A stretch of DNA of 64,000 nt from Bacillus licheniformis DSM 13 = ATCC 14580. GTDB lineage: Bacteria > Bacillota > Bacilli > Bacillales > Bacillaceae. Where the stretch lies: assembly GCF_000011645.1 (NCBI RefSeq), contig NC_006270.3, positions 2,415,501 to 2,479,500 on the forward strand, in the 5' to 3' direction. Every line of letters starts with the position of its first letter. The first letter of the stretch is position 1. The position numbers were made by a program, and so were the translations under genes. Under the pieces are notes generated by a model. The model was not told where the DNA came from. It did not search any database and saw only the letters and a program-made list of their open reading frames with translations. Below are positions 1-7,693 of this stretch, piece by piece.

Positions 1-1
1 T

Positions 2-859
2 CTGCTCATTTTCCCGCAGGTCAGCTTCGCTGACGCCGCAGTGGGTGATGTCATCGTCACGCTGGGGAAAGACTTGTCAAGCCAGGACAGACAAAAAGTA
101 TTAAAAGAAATGAATGCGCCTGAAAATGCGACCATCATCGAGGTGACAAATGATGAGGAGCATAAATATTTAGGGGATTATATACCGAAAGCACAAATCG
201 GAACAAGAGCGATTTCTTCTTCTTCAATTACCGTAGCGAAAAAAGGCACCGGTTTGGAAGTTCAGACACACAATATCAGCAGAATTACAGATGAGATGTA
301 TTTGAACGCGCTGATGACGGCCGGTGTAAAAGACGCCAAAGTCTATGTCACCGCTCCGTTTGAAGTGTCAGGCACAGCCGCTTTAACCGGATTGATGAAA
401 GCGTATGAAACGACTTCGGGCGAAAAAATTTCCGAAGATGTGAAAAAGGTCGCGAATGAAGAGCTTGTCACCACTTCAGAGCTTGGCGAGAAAATCGGCA
501 GTGAAAACGCGTCAGCGCTGATGGCCAAAGTCAAGGAAGAAATCTCGAAAAACGGAGTTCCCGAGTCAAAAGAGGAATTGGAGAAAACGATTGATTCGGC
601 TGCTTCCGAACTTGGCGTGACACTCACAGAAGATCAGAAAAACTCTCTTATATCTTTATTTAATAACATGAAAAATATTAATATCGACTGGAACCAGGTT
701 GGAGACCAGCTTGACAAAGCAAAGGATAAAATCACGAAATTCTTGGATTCTGAAGAAGGACAAAACTTTCTTCAAAAACTGATCGACTTCTTTGTGTCTC
801 TGTGGAACGCCATCGTTTCCGTATTCACCGGCGGCGGCACCTCAGAGTCCAACGGTTAA
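2..859 (+). CDS. ypuA: DUF1002 secreted protein YpuA, 5' end cut by the window edge
   Basis: The reading frame is open from the first bases of the window and continues upstream, so the true start lies outside. The first visible residues, ending around Phe-Ala-Asp-Ala, look like the tail of a signal peptide, so the GTG at 41 is not the start. The body matches the DUF1002 family (B. subtilis YpuA), an exported or envelope-associated protein of unknown function. The C-terminal third is helical and charged and ends in a hydrophobic stretch followed by a Gly/Ser-rich tail. As in B. subtilis it lies near lysA. Its original transcription terminator has been split by the IS element that follows. The family call is firm; the function is unknown. 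Confidence 0.85.
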   Translation: MLIFPQVSFADAAVGDVIVTLGKDLSSQDRQKVLKEMNAPENATIIEVTNDEEHKYLGDYIPKAQIGTRAISSSSITVAKKGTGLEVQTHNISRITDEMYLNALMTAGVKDAKVYVTAPFEVSGTAALTGLMKAYETTSGEKISEDVKKVANEELVTTSELGEKIGSENASALMAKVKEEISKNGVPESKEELEKTIDSAASELGVTLTEDQKNSLISLFNNMKNINIDWNQVGDQLDKAKDKITKFLDSEEGQNFLQKLIDFFVSLWNAIVSVFTGGGTSESNG

Positions 860-885
860 CACAACCGCCGAAACACCTCCTTTTT

Positions 886-889
886 CACT
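886..889. repeat. IS target-site duplication, left copy (CACT)
   Basis: CACT directly precedes the left terminal repeat and recurs at 2175-2178 directly after the right one. A 4-bp duplication is within the range known for IS3-family elements. Confidence 0.7.
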
Positions 890-974
890 TGGAGAGACCC
901 AAATAAATGAGACAAGGAAAAAACACCCCCTGAATCGTATTAATACAATATGATTCTTAGGAGGGTGTTTTTCT

Positions 975-1307
975 ATGGGCACAAGAGTACATTACGCAGA
1001 AGAAGTAAAATGGGAAGTAATTAAAATGAAACAAGCTGGAATGACAAACAAAGAAATAATGGAACAACTGGGGATAAAAAATAAGACTCAAATTAAAACA
1101 TGGATGCGATGGTACAAAACAGGCCAAACCTATCGATTTTCGCAACAAGTTGGAAAACAATATTCCTACGGTAAAGAATCGGAGGAAATGAGTGAGCTAG
1201 AAGAATTAAAACTAAAGAATAAACAGCTAGAGGCTCAATTGGCAATTATAAAAAAGTACCAGGAGATCGAAAGGAGTTGGAGCCACGAGTCATTGTCCAA
1301 GTTGTAG
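975..1307 (+). CDS. IS3-family OrfA (helix-turn-helix protein)
   Basis: This 110-residue protein has an N-terminal helix-turn-helix of the IS3 OrfA type (about residues 8-50) and a C-terminal leucine-zipper-like coiled coil (about 72-95). It binds the inverted repeats and forms the N-terminal part of the OrfAB transposase. The slippery heptamer A-AAA-AAG at 1250-1256 sits in the overlap with orfB, and orfB lies in the -1 frame, as programmed frameshifting requires. The start follows the sequence AGGAGGG with good spacing. Nothing in it appears damaged. Confidence 0.9.
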   Translation: MGTRVHYAEEVKWEVIKMKQAGMTNKEIMEQLGIKNKTQIKTWMRWYKTGQTYRFSQQVGKQYSYGKESEEMSELEELKLKNKQLEAQLAIIKKYQEIERSWSHESLSKL

Positions 1308-2137
1308 AAGAACTCTCAGCCACTTTTAAAATAATTGATATTCTTGGAGTATTAGGCATACCTAAGTCAACATATTACCGTTGGAAAAAGAAGTATAAAA
1401 AAGTTGAGCTAACTTCATTAGAAGAGCTAGTAATCAAGCTGTGTAAGAAAAACTTCTATCACTATGGTCATCGTAAAATTAAATCCATCTTAAACAGAAA
1501 GTATGGGATAAATGTAAACCGCAAAACTGTACAAAAAATTATGCAAAAGTTTGAGATTCAGTGTCAAGTTAAGAAGAAGCGACAAAAGTACATTTGTGGT
1601 GAGAGTAATATTATTGTGCCGAACACTCTCAATCGTAATTTTAAAGCAAGCCGATTAAATGAAAAATGGGTAACCGACATTACCTACTTACCTTATGGCT
1701 CGACTATGTTATATTTATCAACGATTATGGACTTATATAACAACGAAATAGTGGCTTACAAAATAGGTACGAGCCAAGATATTAACCTAGTATTAGACAC
1801 ATTGAGGGAAGCTGTAGAATTACGTAAACCAGTAGGGTTACTTCTTCATAGCGACCAGGGATCTGTCTATACTTCACATGCATATCAGAATTTGGCCAAA
1901 GAAAAAGGCATTACCACAAGCATGTCTCGAAAAGGAAACTGCCATGATAATGCCGTCATTGAATCCTTTCACTCCTCGCTAAAGTCGGAAGGATTTAACG
2001 CTCAAAGTAGAGCATCTATATCCAATTCTAAAGTAGTACAAATTGTAAATCAATACATGTATCGATATAATCATGTACGAATTCAGGCAAAATTAAACTA
2101 CCTGTCCCCACTGGAATACAGGGGACAGGCAGCATAG
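1277..2137 (+). CDS. IS3-family OrfB transposase (DDE integrase domain)
   Basis: The protein has 286 residues when read from the ATG at 1277, but it is normally made as an OrfAB fusion by -1 frameshifting at 1250-1256. An HTH_21-like region (about 45-105) precedes an rve integrase core with acidic residues Asp134 (VTDIT), Asp193 (HSDQG) and Glu229 (VIES). The 35-residue D-E spacing is typical of IS3. All three catalytic residues are present, so the transposase looks functional. The stop codon abuts the right inverted repeat. Confidence 0.92.
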   Translation: MEPRVIVQVVEELSATFKIIDILGVLGIPKSTYYRWKKKYKKVELTSLEELVIKLCKKNFYHYGHRKIKSILNRKYGINVNRKTVQKIMQKFEIQCQVKKKRQKYICGESNIIVPNTLNRNFKASRLNEKWVTDITYLPYGSTMLYLSTIMDLYNNEIVAYKIGTSQDINLVLDTLREAVELRKPVGLLLHSDQGSVYTSHAYQNLAKEKGITTSMSRKGNCHDNAVIESFHSSLKSEGFNAQSRASISNSKVVQIVNQYMYRYNHVRIQAKLNYLSPLEYRGQAA

Positions 2138-2171
2138 GTGTTTTTTCTAAGTCTCATTTTAACGGGTCAGT

Positions 2172-3005
2172 TCACACTTGAAGGGGGTGTTTTATTTTTG
2201 CAGAGGGGAAATCCCCTCCGTCTTCTTCATAGTTTTCATGAATAAAATCTGTCAGCAGCTTTGTAAATCGGTAAAACGTTTCGTTTTGCGTCGCCGCCCT
2301 GTCTTTTAGTGTAAACCGGTCGAATAAAGATTTGCGGAAACCCGTGCTCATTTCAAGCTGAATGCTCAGCCCGGAAAGCGACTTGTTGGCGATGTTATTC
2401 GGATGGGTTCCGGCATACTTGTCATCTGTCCCCAGCATTTCAGCGGCAAACCCCGAGCGGTTCAGCTCATCAACCAATATTCTGATTTTAGCGCGGTCTG
2501 TGCCGCCTACTTTAATATCGCGGTCTTCACTGTAATAGCCGTGGAGCGACATGACATACTGGTGGCTTGCAGTAATTGCGAGCGCCGCTGGCTCGTCAAA
2601 ACGCGTGCTTGTAATGTGAAGGTCCGTATTGCCTGATGATTTCAGCCCTTCAAACAAGTACAGGGAATAGTTTTTGGACACTTCATTGGCGATTTCGCTC
2701 GTTCCGGGTTCGATGCCGCCTCCATGGATGGCCATGATGAGCATCGGCACTCTTGCGTTCTTCTCCGTAATTCGGTAAGAAGCTGGATCTTCATTCCGCT
2801 CCAATTCTTCAAAGCTTGAATATTGATCGCCGGACTGTGTTGCGCCATGGGCCGCAGCAGAATATGGGAATGAGATCACAGCCGAAATCAATAAAATATT
2901 CACAAAAATGTTTATTGCTGTAAAACGATTTACTGTGTTACAATCAACACATTGCTTCAGGCACTGGAGCAATCGGTGGAGTAGGGATACTTTGGCCGGT
3001 TTCAT
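2172..3005 (-). CDS. Secreted poly-gamma-glutamate hydrolase family protein, C-terminus altered by the IS
   Basis: This 277-residue protein belongs to the PGA-hydrolase/DUF867 family (PghP, B. subtilis YjqB), zinc-dependent enzymes that cut poly-gamma-glutamate. Candidate metal or catalytic residues are His94 (AIHGGG), Glu104, His155 (SLHGYY) and Glu218 (QLEMS). Residues 30-52 form a hydrophobic export segment after an unusually long 29-residue N-region. The ATG is preceded by GGCGGAG at suitable spacing. The TGA stop (2172-2174) is supplied by the end of the IS; without the element the frame would run nine residues further to a TAA that overlaps the ypuA stop. The core domain is complete, so activity is probably kept. 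A paralogue lies at 48558-49256. Confidence 0.85.
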   Translation of the reverse strand: MKPAKVSLLHRLLQCLKQCVDCNTVNRFTAINIFVNILLISAVISFPYSAAAHGATQSGDQYSSFEELERNEDPASYRITEKNARVPMLIMAIHGGGIEPGTSEIANEVSKNYSLYLFEGLKSSGNTDLHITSTRFDEPAALAITASHQYVMSLHGYYSEDRDIKVGGTDRAKIRILVDELNRSGFAAEMLGTDDKYAGTHPNNIANKSLSGLSIQLEMSTGFRKSLFDRFTLKDRAATQNETFYRFTKLLTDFIHENYEEDGGDFPSAKIKHPLQV

Positions 3006-3062
3006 CTACTCCGCCTCTAAATCCAACAAATCAGCAAATCTCATCCTTTTCACCCTGGTCAT
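3006..3062 (-). CDS. Possible 18-residue upstream ORF of the PGA hydrolase
   Basis: The frame starts ATG-ACC-AGG, encodes MTRVKRMRFADLLDLEAE and stops TAG directly before the hydrolase ATG, in the same frame. AAAGGAG lies 12 bases before the ATG, which is long but usable. The abutting stop and start would favour translational coupling. It may simply be untranslated leader. Confidence 0.3.
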   Translation of the reverse strand: MTRVKRMRFADLLDLEAE

Positions 3063-3160
3063 TGCCTTTATCATCTCCTTTGTAAATTTTTTGTTAAATT
3101 CACAATATTATATACAATTAGCCCGGTCGCTGTTCTATGCATGTCATGATCTTTTTAACA

Positions 3161-3193
3161 AAAAACACCTCCCGATCACCGGGAAGTGTTTTT
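3161..3193. terminator. Hairpin between the PGA hydrolase and lysA
   Basis: AAAACACCTCCCG and CGGGAAGTGTTTT can pair with small mismatches and are flanked by A and T runs on either side. It probably acts as a second terminator behind lysA. Confidence 0.5.
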
Positions 3194-3205
3194 CGTGCTT
3201 GAATT

Positions 3206-3243
3206 AAAAATGGAGACCCCCCTCTTAGGGAATCTCCATTTTT
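3206..3243 (-). terminator. lysA terminator
   Basis: The arms AAAATGGAGA (3207-3216) and TCTCCATTTT (3233-3242) pair perfectly. On the minus strand they are followed by a T run, directly after the lysA stop. Confidence 0.85.
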
Positions 3244-4563
3244 TTATTGTTTGACTTTCGATTTCAGCGGCAGATCCAGCTTGACGATATCCTCATACGT
3301 CTCTCTCTGAATGACGAGCTGCGCTTCCCCGTCCTCGACAAAGACGACGGCCGGGCGCGGAATGCGGTTGTAGTTGTTGGCCATGCTGTAGCCGTACGCA
3401 CCGGTGCAGAAAACGGCGAGCACATCTCCGTCGCGAACTTCGGGGATTTCCAAATCCCAAATCAGCATATCTCCGCTTTCGCAGCATTTTCCTGCGATTG
3501 ATGCGGTATCATGACAAGCATCGTTCATCCTGTTGGCGACGGCTGCTTCATATTTTGCCTCATAAAGCGCCGGCCTGATATTATCGCTCATGCCGCCGTC
3601 GATGGCTACATATTTGCGAATGCCCGGCACCTCTTTTTGAGAACCGATCGTGTACAGCGTAGTCCCCGCATCACCGACGAGAGACCGGCCTGGTTCGATC
3701 CAAATCTCAGGGATGTCAAAGCCGAAATGCTCGGCATTTGCTTTGACCGCCTCGATGATTTTTTCAACATAAACATCAGCTGCAAGCGGCTCGTCGTCTT
3801 TTGTATAGCGGATGCCGAAGCCCCCGCCAAGATTGAGCACTTCCGGAATGAAAGAGTAAGTCTCCCGCCATTCCGCAAGCTTCTCGAAAATCTTGTCTGC
3901 TGCAAGGACAAATCCTGCCGTATCAAAAATTTGCGAACCGATGTGGCAGTGCACGCCGAGGAGCTTAAACGCAGACGAGCGGAGGACTTGTTCGATGGCT
4001 TGTTCGACCTGTCCATTATGCAGATCAAAACCGAATTTGGAATCTTCCTGCCCCGTCGTAATATAATCGTGCGTGTGCGCTTCAACTCCCGGAGTGATTC
4101 TGAGCAAAACGTCTACAGTTTGTCCTGATCGCTTGCAAAGATCTTCTGTAATGGCGATCTCGTGAAAGTTATCGAGCACGATGCAGCCGATTTGATGCTC
4201 CAGCGCCATGGCTAGTTCTTCAGGGCTCTTATTGTTTCCGTGAAAATGAATCCGCTCAGCTGGGAACCCTGCTTTGATCGCAGTGAAAAGCTCTCCTCCC
4301 GATACCACATCCAGAGACAGCCCCTCTTGTTCGGCAAGCTGAATCATGGCAACCGATGAAAACGCCTTGCTTGCATACGCTACCTGCGCTTTTAAACCGG
4401 CTTCCTTGAATGCCTTCTGGAATTTTCGGGCGCGCTCTCTAATCAGCGCGACATCGTATACATAAAGAGGTGTTCCGTATCTTTCTGCCAATGATAGAAC
4501 ATCGACACCGCCGATTTCGAGGTGCCCTCTTTCATTTTGTCTGCTAGTACCGTGTAAAAACAA
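3244..4563 (-). CDS. lysA: Diaminopimelate decarboxylase
   Basis: LysA decarboxylates meso-diaminopimelate to L-lysine, the last step of lysine synthesis, in the cytosol. The 439 residues are close to B. subtilis LysA over the full length. The PLP-binding lysine is Lys66 (YASKAFSS), the barrel continues to HCHIGSQ, and CTGAYGYSMANNYN lies near the C-terminus. The chosen start is TTG at 4563: GAGGG sits eight bases upstream and it gives the B. subtilis N-terminus. A promoter lies about 100 bases upstream. The gene is monocistronic, ends in its own terminator, and follows spoVAF as in B. subtilis. Confidence 0.97.
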   Translation of the reverse strand: MFLHGTSRQNERGHLEIGGVDVLSLAERYGTPLYVYDVALIRERARKFQKAFKEAGLKAQVAYASKAFSSVAMIQLAEQEGLSLDVVSGGELFTAIKAGFPAERIHFHGNNKSPEELAMALEHQIGCIVLDNFHEIAITEDLCKRSGQTVDVLLRITPGVEAHTHDYITTGQEDSKFGFDLHNGQVEQAIEQVLRSSAFKLLGVHCHIGSQIFDTAGFVLAADKIFEKLAEWRETYSFIPEVLNLGGGFGIRYTKDDEPLAADVYVEKIIEAVKANAEHFGFDIPEIWIEPGRSLVGDAGTTLYTIGSQKEVPGIRKYVAIDGGMSDNIRPALYEAKYEAAVANRMNDACHDTASIAGKCCESGDMLIWDLEIPEVRDGDVLAVFCTGAYGYSMANNYNRIPRPAVVFVEDGEAQLVIQRETYEDIVKLDLPLKSKVKQ

Positions 4564-4662
4564 TTGTCATTCCCTCTTTCTCTATCGACAAAGGTGCAAG
4601 GGGCGCTCCGGTTGCTGCCCGATGCATCTTCCGGCTTCATGATAGTGCGATTCTTATGTTGT

Positions 4663-4690
4663 ATTATAACATTTCGTTTTAAAAACTAAA
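4663..4690 (-). promoter_or_regulatory. Probable lysA sigma-A promoter
   Basis: On the minus strand TATAAT (4663-4668) is preceded by a weak -35, TTTAGT, about 16 bases upstream. This would give a leader of roughly 90 bases. No lysine-riboswitch consensus was found in the leader. Confidence 0.45.
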
Positions 4691-4819
4691 CCACCATTTG
4701 TCCAAATTTTCTTGATTTATAAAGGAAATGATTCCCTAAACAACTAATCCATTCTATTGATTATAGAATAACAGAAAACAGCGCTTGATAGAAATAGGCA
4801 TACACAACGTCCATTCAAT

Positions 4820-4857
4820 AAAAAAAGAGCCGAAAAGCTGAGATTTTCGCCCATACA
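4820..4857 (-). terminator. Terminator-like hairpin upstream of the lysA promoter
   Basis: CGAAAA and TTTTCG arms are followed on the minus strand by a run of seven T. No minus-strand gene lies immediately before it, so it probably insulates lysA from spoVA read-through. Positions 4670-4920 otherwise hold only the divergent promoter region. Confidence 0.5.
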
Positions 4858-4926
4858 AATAGGCATTTACCTGAATATAATCTTAAAGATGAAAACCAAA
4901 AAACGAAGTGGGAAAGAGGTTATCAT

Positions 4927-5256
4927 ATGTATCCAAATCGTTATCCCTACACCCCCGCTCCCGGCTATGCACCTGAAGATGTATACGCCCCTTATCAGCC
5001 GGCTGCGCATTATGAACAGAGAATTTATGAGCCTTATGAAGGGCAGATTATTACAGCTCCGGCGAATACGAGATTTTGGCGGAGAGGAACTGAGGTTTTC
5101 CTTCATTCGTCAACGATTGACCCGTACGGCCGCGAAATGCTGTATGTCGTCTATCCGATCAGAAGACAGAACAACATCTGCAGCCTCCGGGCAGTCGCGA
5201 TCTCTGCCAATGAATACAGAGGCATCGGTACTCAAAGACCGGAATTCGATTATTGA
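4927..5256 (+). CDS. Tyr/Pro-rich small protein of unknown function, possibly spore-associated
   Basis: The protein has 109 residues. The first 45 are rich in Tyr, Pro and Ala (YPNRYPYTPAPGYAP), like many coat or spore-surface proteins. The remainder is a compact, mixed-composition domain containing RFWRRGTEVF and GREMLYVVYPIRR. There is no signal peptide or membrane segment. GAAAGAGG precedes the ATG at normal spacing. It is transcribed opposite to lysA and spoVAF and lies between them. I do not recognise the family; the spore link rests only on composition and neighbours. Confidence 0.65.
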   Translation: MYPNRYPYTPAPGYAPEDVYAPYQPAAHYEQRIYEPYEGQIITAPANTRFWRRGTEVFLHSSTIDPYGREMLYVVYPIRRQNNICSLRAVAISANEYRGIGTQRPEFDY

Positions 5257-5290
5257 AAAAGAGGCTTTTCCCCGGGGAAAAGCCTCTTCG
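5257..5290. terminator. Bidirectional terminator of spoVAF and the Tyr/Pro-rich gene
   Basis: A perfect 15-bp palindrome (5259-5273 / 5274-5288; arm AAGAGGCTTTTCCCC) lies between the two converging genes. It is followed on the minus strand by five T. Confidence 0.85.
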
Positions 5291-5300
5291 AATGCCGGCT

Positions 5301-6773
5301 TCACGGCTGTCTGGAGCGGTTTCTCGGATGAACGATGCTCGGCCTGACTTTTCCCCCTGGAACGGACGTGCGCACGAGAACATGCCAAAACGCTTTTCCA
5401 TTGAACGGGAGGAGAGGCCATAAGTAAGGCGTTCGCAATGACCTGATCGAAGTCATCACTATAGTTAAGATCGTTAATCCGATGACAAATCCCTCCACTT
5501 TAAAAAGCGCCACCAATATCAGCATAAACAGCTTCACCATTTTATTCGCCAGGCTCAGCTCGTAGCTTGGTGTCGTGTAGGCTCCGATTGCCGAGAGGGA
5601 AACGTATAAAATGACTTCGGGAGAAAACAAGCCGACATTGATCGCGATATCGCCGATCAATACAGCGGCGATCAGGCCCATTGCAGTCGAAAGCGCCGTC
5701 GGCGTATGAATGGCGGCCATTCTTAAAAATTCGACGCCGAGATCCGCCAGGAAAATCTGCATGATAATCGGAATATGGGTGTCTTTATTCAACCCGATAA
5801 ACGATAAATTATCAGGCAAGAGCGACGGATGAATGACAAACAGCAGCCAAAGCGGCAGCAAAAAGGTGGAGGCCAAAATACCGAAAAACCGCACCCACCT
5901 TAAAAACGTCCCAACAGCCGGCGTCTGTCTGTATTCCTCAGCATGCTGAACATGGTGAAACAAAGTGGTCGGTGTGATGATGACGCTTGGCGACGTATCG
6001 ACGATCACGATGACATGCCCCTCTAAAATATGGCTTGCGGCTACGTCTGCCCTTTCCGTAAACCTGACAAGCGGAAACGGATTGTAGCCTTGGCCGACCA
6101 GGAATTCCTCTACCGATTTATCCGACATCGGCAGCCCGTCGATCTTCACATCTTCAATTTCTTTTTTTAATACTTCAACAAGATCGGGATCTGCAACGTC
6201 TTCCAAATAGCAGAGGCAGATGTCTGTTTTAGAGCGTTCACCGATATGAAGCATTTTGTAGCGCAAGCGCTCATCTCTGATCCGGCGTCTAATCAGGGCT
6301 GTGTTGACGATGATGTTCTCGACGAGTCCGTCCCTTGCACCGCGTACGACTTTTTCTGTATCAGGTTCTTCCGGCGTTCTGCCCGGGTAGCTTCTGACAT
6401 CGATGATAAAAGCAAAGCCCGCATCTTCGACGATGATGGCAACCAGTCCTGACAACACTTGGTCGACAGCTTCATCAAGCGTTTCCGCTTTTGAAACCTG
6501 CTGGTTCAAAAGCCTGTTTTCGACGATGTCTTCGACCTCGCCCGATTCTTTTTCTTTATCATTCAGATGCACCAGTTCTCTTAACAGGTGAATGATGTAT
6601 TGTGTGTCGCACAATCCGTTGACATAATAAAGCTGAACTTCATGTCCGAGAATAAAGACCTTCCGTACGCCAAGGTCAAAGCTTTCTCCCATGCCGACCC
6701 GCTTCTTGAAATACGCTTCATTCTTAGAAGGATCAAGGAATACGTTCGTCTTCTCTTGCTTTTGAGCACTCAT
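5301..6773 (-). CDS. spoVAF: Stage V sporulation protein AF
   Basis: The 490-residue protein is a GerA-family (A-subunit-like) membrane protein encoded by the last gene of the spoVA operon. It has a soluble N-terminal half (about 1-290) and about five membrane segments between 290 and 460, the layout of germinant-receptor A subunits. It acts in the spore inner membrane and is linked to amplified ion release during germination. The start overlaps the end of spoVAEA by about 40 bases, so translation is coupled. Expression is expected from the sigma-G promoter ahead of spoVAA. Confidence 0.95.
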   Translation of the reverse strand: MSAQKQEKTNVFLDPSKNEAYFKKRVGMGESFDLGVRKVFILGHEVQLYYVNGLCDTQYIIHLLRELVHLNDKEKESGEVEDIVENRLLNQQVSKAETLDEAVDQVLSGLVAIIVEDAGFAFIIDVRSYPGRTPEEPDTEKVVRGARDGLVENIIVNTALIRRRIRDERLRYKMLHIGERSKTDICLCYLEDVADPDLVEVLKKEIEDVKIDGLPMSDKSVEEFLVGQGYNPFPLVRFTERADVAASHILEGHVIVIVDTSPSVIITPTTLFHHVQHAEEYRQTPAVGTFLRWVRFFGILASTFLLPLWLLFVIHPSLLPDNLSFIGLNKDTHIPIIMQIFLADLGVEFLRMAAIHTPTALSTAMGLIAAVLIGDIAINVGLFSPEVILYVSLSAIGAYTTPSYELSLANKMVKLFMLILVALFKVEGFVIGLTILTIVMTSIRSLRTPYLWPLLPFNGKAFWHVLVRTSVPGGKVRPSIVHPRNRSRQP

Positions 6774-7335
6774 GATACCCGCTCCTTTCTAAAATGAGCT
6801 CGACCGCTTTCATTGTAATCGGCGAACCTTTTTCCACATCGTCTTTTCTGTTCATCTTACCGATATCACCGATTCCGACAATGATCGGAACATCCAGCTG
6901 GTCAAGGCAATAGACTGTATCACCATTCATTCGTTTGACATCGAACTCTTTGACCCCGTGTTTATCGACGCCGTACTCTGTCAGTTCGCCTTCTGCATCG
7001 ATTGATACATCGACTCTCGTCCACTCTGCATAATGAGTTTTTGAAGCGACGGCGATGACTCCGAGCACCTCGATATCGGGATGCATCGCTACATATTTCA
7101 TAGCTGTCTCTCCCGGGCCTTCACCTTGAAGTCCGGAATCATCAAACATGACGAATACAGGATCATGAGGGGTTTGCAGGATCATGGTTACAAGCTCCGG
7201 TCCTGTTTTAACGCTCGGATTCCCCGCCGATTGGGAAATGCAGCGGCCACCCGTTTTTCTTGCTGCATATTCGATTGCTTTTGCAGCGTATATATCGCCG
7301 TCTGTGACCAAAATGACCTTGCGTTTTGCTGGCAT
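6733..7335 (-). CDS. spoVAEA: Stage V sporulation protein AEA
   Basis: A soluble 200-residue protein of the SpoVAE-a family that begins KRKVILVTDGD and has no membrane segment. It associates with the SpoVA dipicolinate channel on its cytoplasmic face; its exact role is not established. The gene lies between spoVAEB (six bases upstream) and spoVAF (overlapping), the usual order. The length is close to the B. subtilis protein. Confidence 0.95.
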   Translation of the reverse strand: MPAKRKVILVTDGDIYAAKAIEYAARKTGGRCISQSAGNPSVKTGPELVTMILQTPHDPVFVMFDDSGLQGEGPGETAMKYVAMHPDIEVLGVIAVASKTHYAEWTRVDVSIDAEGELTEYGVDKHGVKEFDVKRMNGDTVYCLDQLDVPIIVGIGDIGKMNRKDDVEKGSPITMKAVELILERSGYHECSKAREDERIP

Positions 7336-7341
7336 TTTCCT

Positions 7342-7692
7342 TTATCCTTTCGGTTTAAAAATCACGGCAACAAGAAAAGCGAACAAGATAGCGGCAGATA
7401 TACCGGCAGATGTCAGTTCAAATATCCCCATGCCGATTCCGATAAAGCCATGTTTCTCAGCCTGGTGCATCGCGCCGTGCAAAAGAGAGTGGCCGAAGCT
7501 GACAATCGGGACTGTAGCCCCGGCACCGGCAAATTCGATAAAACGGTCGTAAATGCCGAATCCGTCAAGGATCGCTCCAGATACGACAAAAGTTGACATG
7601 ACATGAGCCGGCGTCATTTTGAAGATATCAAGCAAGAGCTGTCCGATGACGCAAATCAGCCCGCCTGCAATAAAAGCAATGACATACTCCAT
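7342..7692 (-). CDS. spoVAEB: Stage V sporulation protein AEB
   Basis: A 116-residue membrane protein, paralogous to SpoVAC, with about three or four hydrophobic helices. It is part of the channel that moves Ca-dipicolinic acid into the forespore and out again at germination. The ATG at 7692 (MEYVIAF) is chosen because AAAGGGGG precedes it and the length then fits the family. The longer frame to 7740 would only add sequence overlapping spoVAD. Confidence 0.95.
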   Translation of the reverse strand: MEYVIAFIAGGLICVIGQLLLDIFKMTPAHVMSTFVVSGAILDGFGIYDRFIEFAGAGATVPIVSFGHSLLHGAMHQAEKHGFIGIGMGIFELTSAGISAAILFAFLVAVIFKPKG

Positions 7693-7693
7693 C

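Larger units (their letters stand above)
890..2174 (+). mobile_element. IS3-family insertion sequence (IS150-like), complete, about 1.29 kb
   Basis: The element carries orfA and orfB in overlapping frames and imperfect terminal inverted repeats of about 38 bp. The shared inner part is TGAGAC...AAAAAACACC (908-928 and the complement of 2137-2154). Both ends start TG/CA, and CACT is directly repeated at 886-889 and 2175-2178 as a 4-bp target duplication. The transposase frames are intact, so the copy may be active. IS3Bli1 is the well-known multicopy IS3 element of B. licheniformis and is a likely identity, but this was not checked by search. Base composition is AT-richer than the flanking genes, which fits mobile DNA. 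Confidence 0.92.
871..2192. terminator. Shared ypuA / PGA-hydrolase terminator, split by the IS element
   Basis: Left arm AAACACCTCC (871-880) and right arm GGGGGTGTTT (2183-2192) are complementary over ten bases with one G-T pair. They are followed by a T-rich tail. If the IS and one copy of CACT are removed, they form one uninterrupted hairpin with the target site in its loop. It would have served the two converging genes. The arms are now about 1.3 kb apart. Confidence 0.7.

Noticed and set aside
2908..3207. 99-residue plus-strand frame between the PGA hydrolase and lysA
   Set aside because: It overlaps the hydrolase N-terminus and its promoter region and has no good ribosome site.
3511..4128. 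Long open frame antisense to lysA
   Set aside because: It lies wholly inside lysA on the opposite strand, has no ribosome site and shows no family character. GC-biased codon use explains it.
4820..4857. Transcription attenuator or riboswitch for lysA
   Set aside because: The hairpin lies upstream of the likely lysA promoter (TATAAT at 4663-4668), and no lysine-riboswitch consensus is present in the leader.
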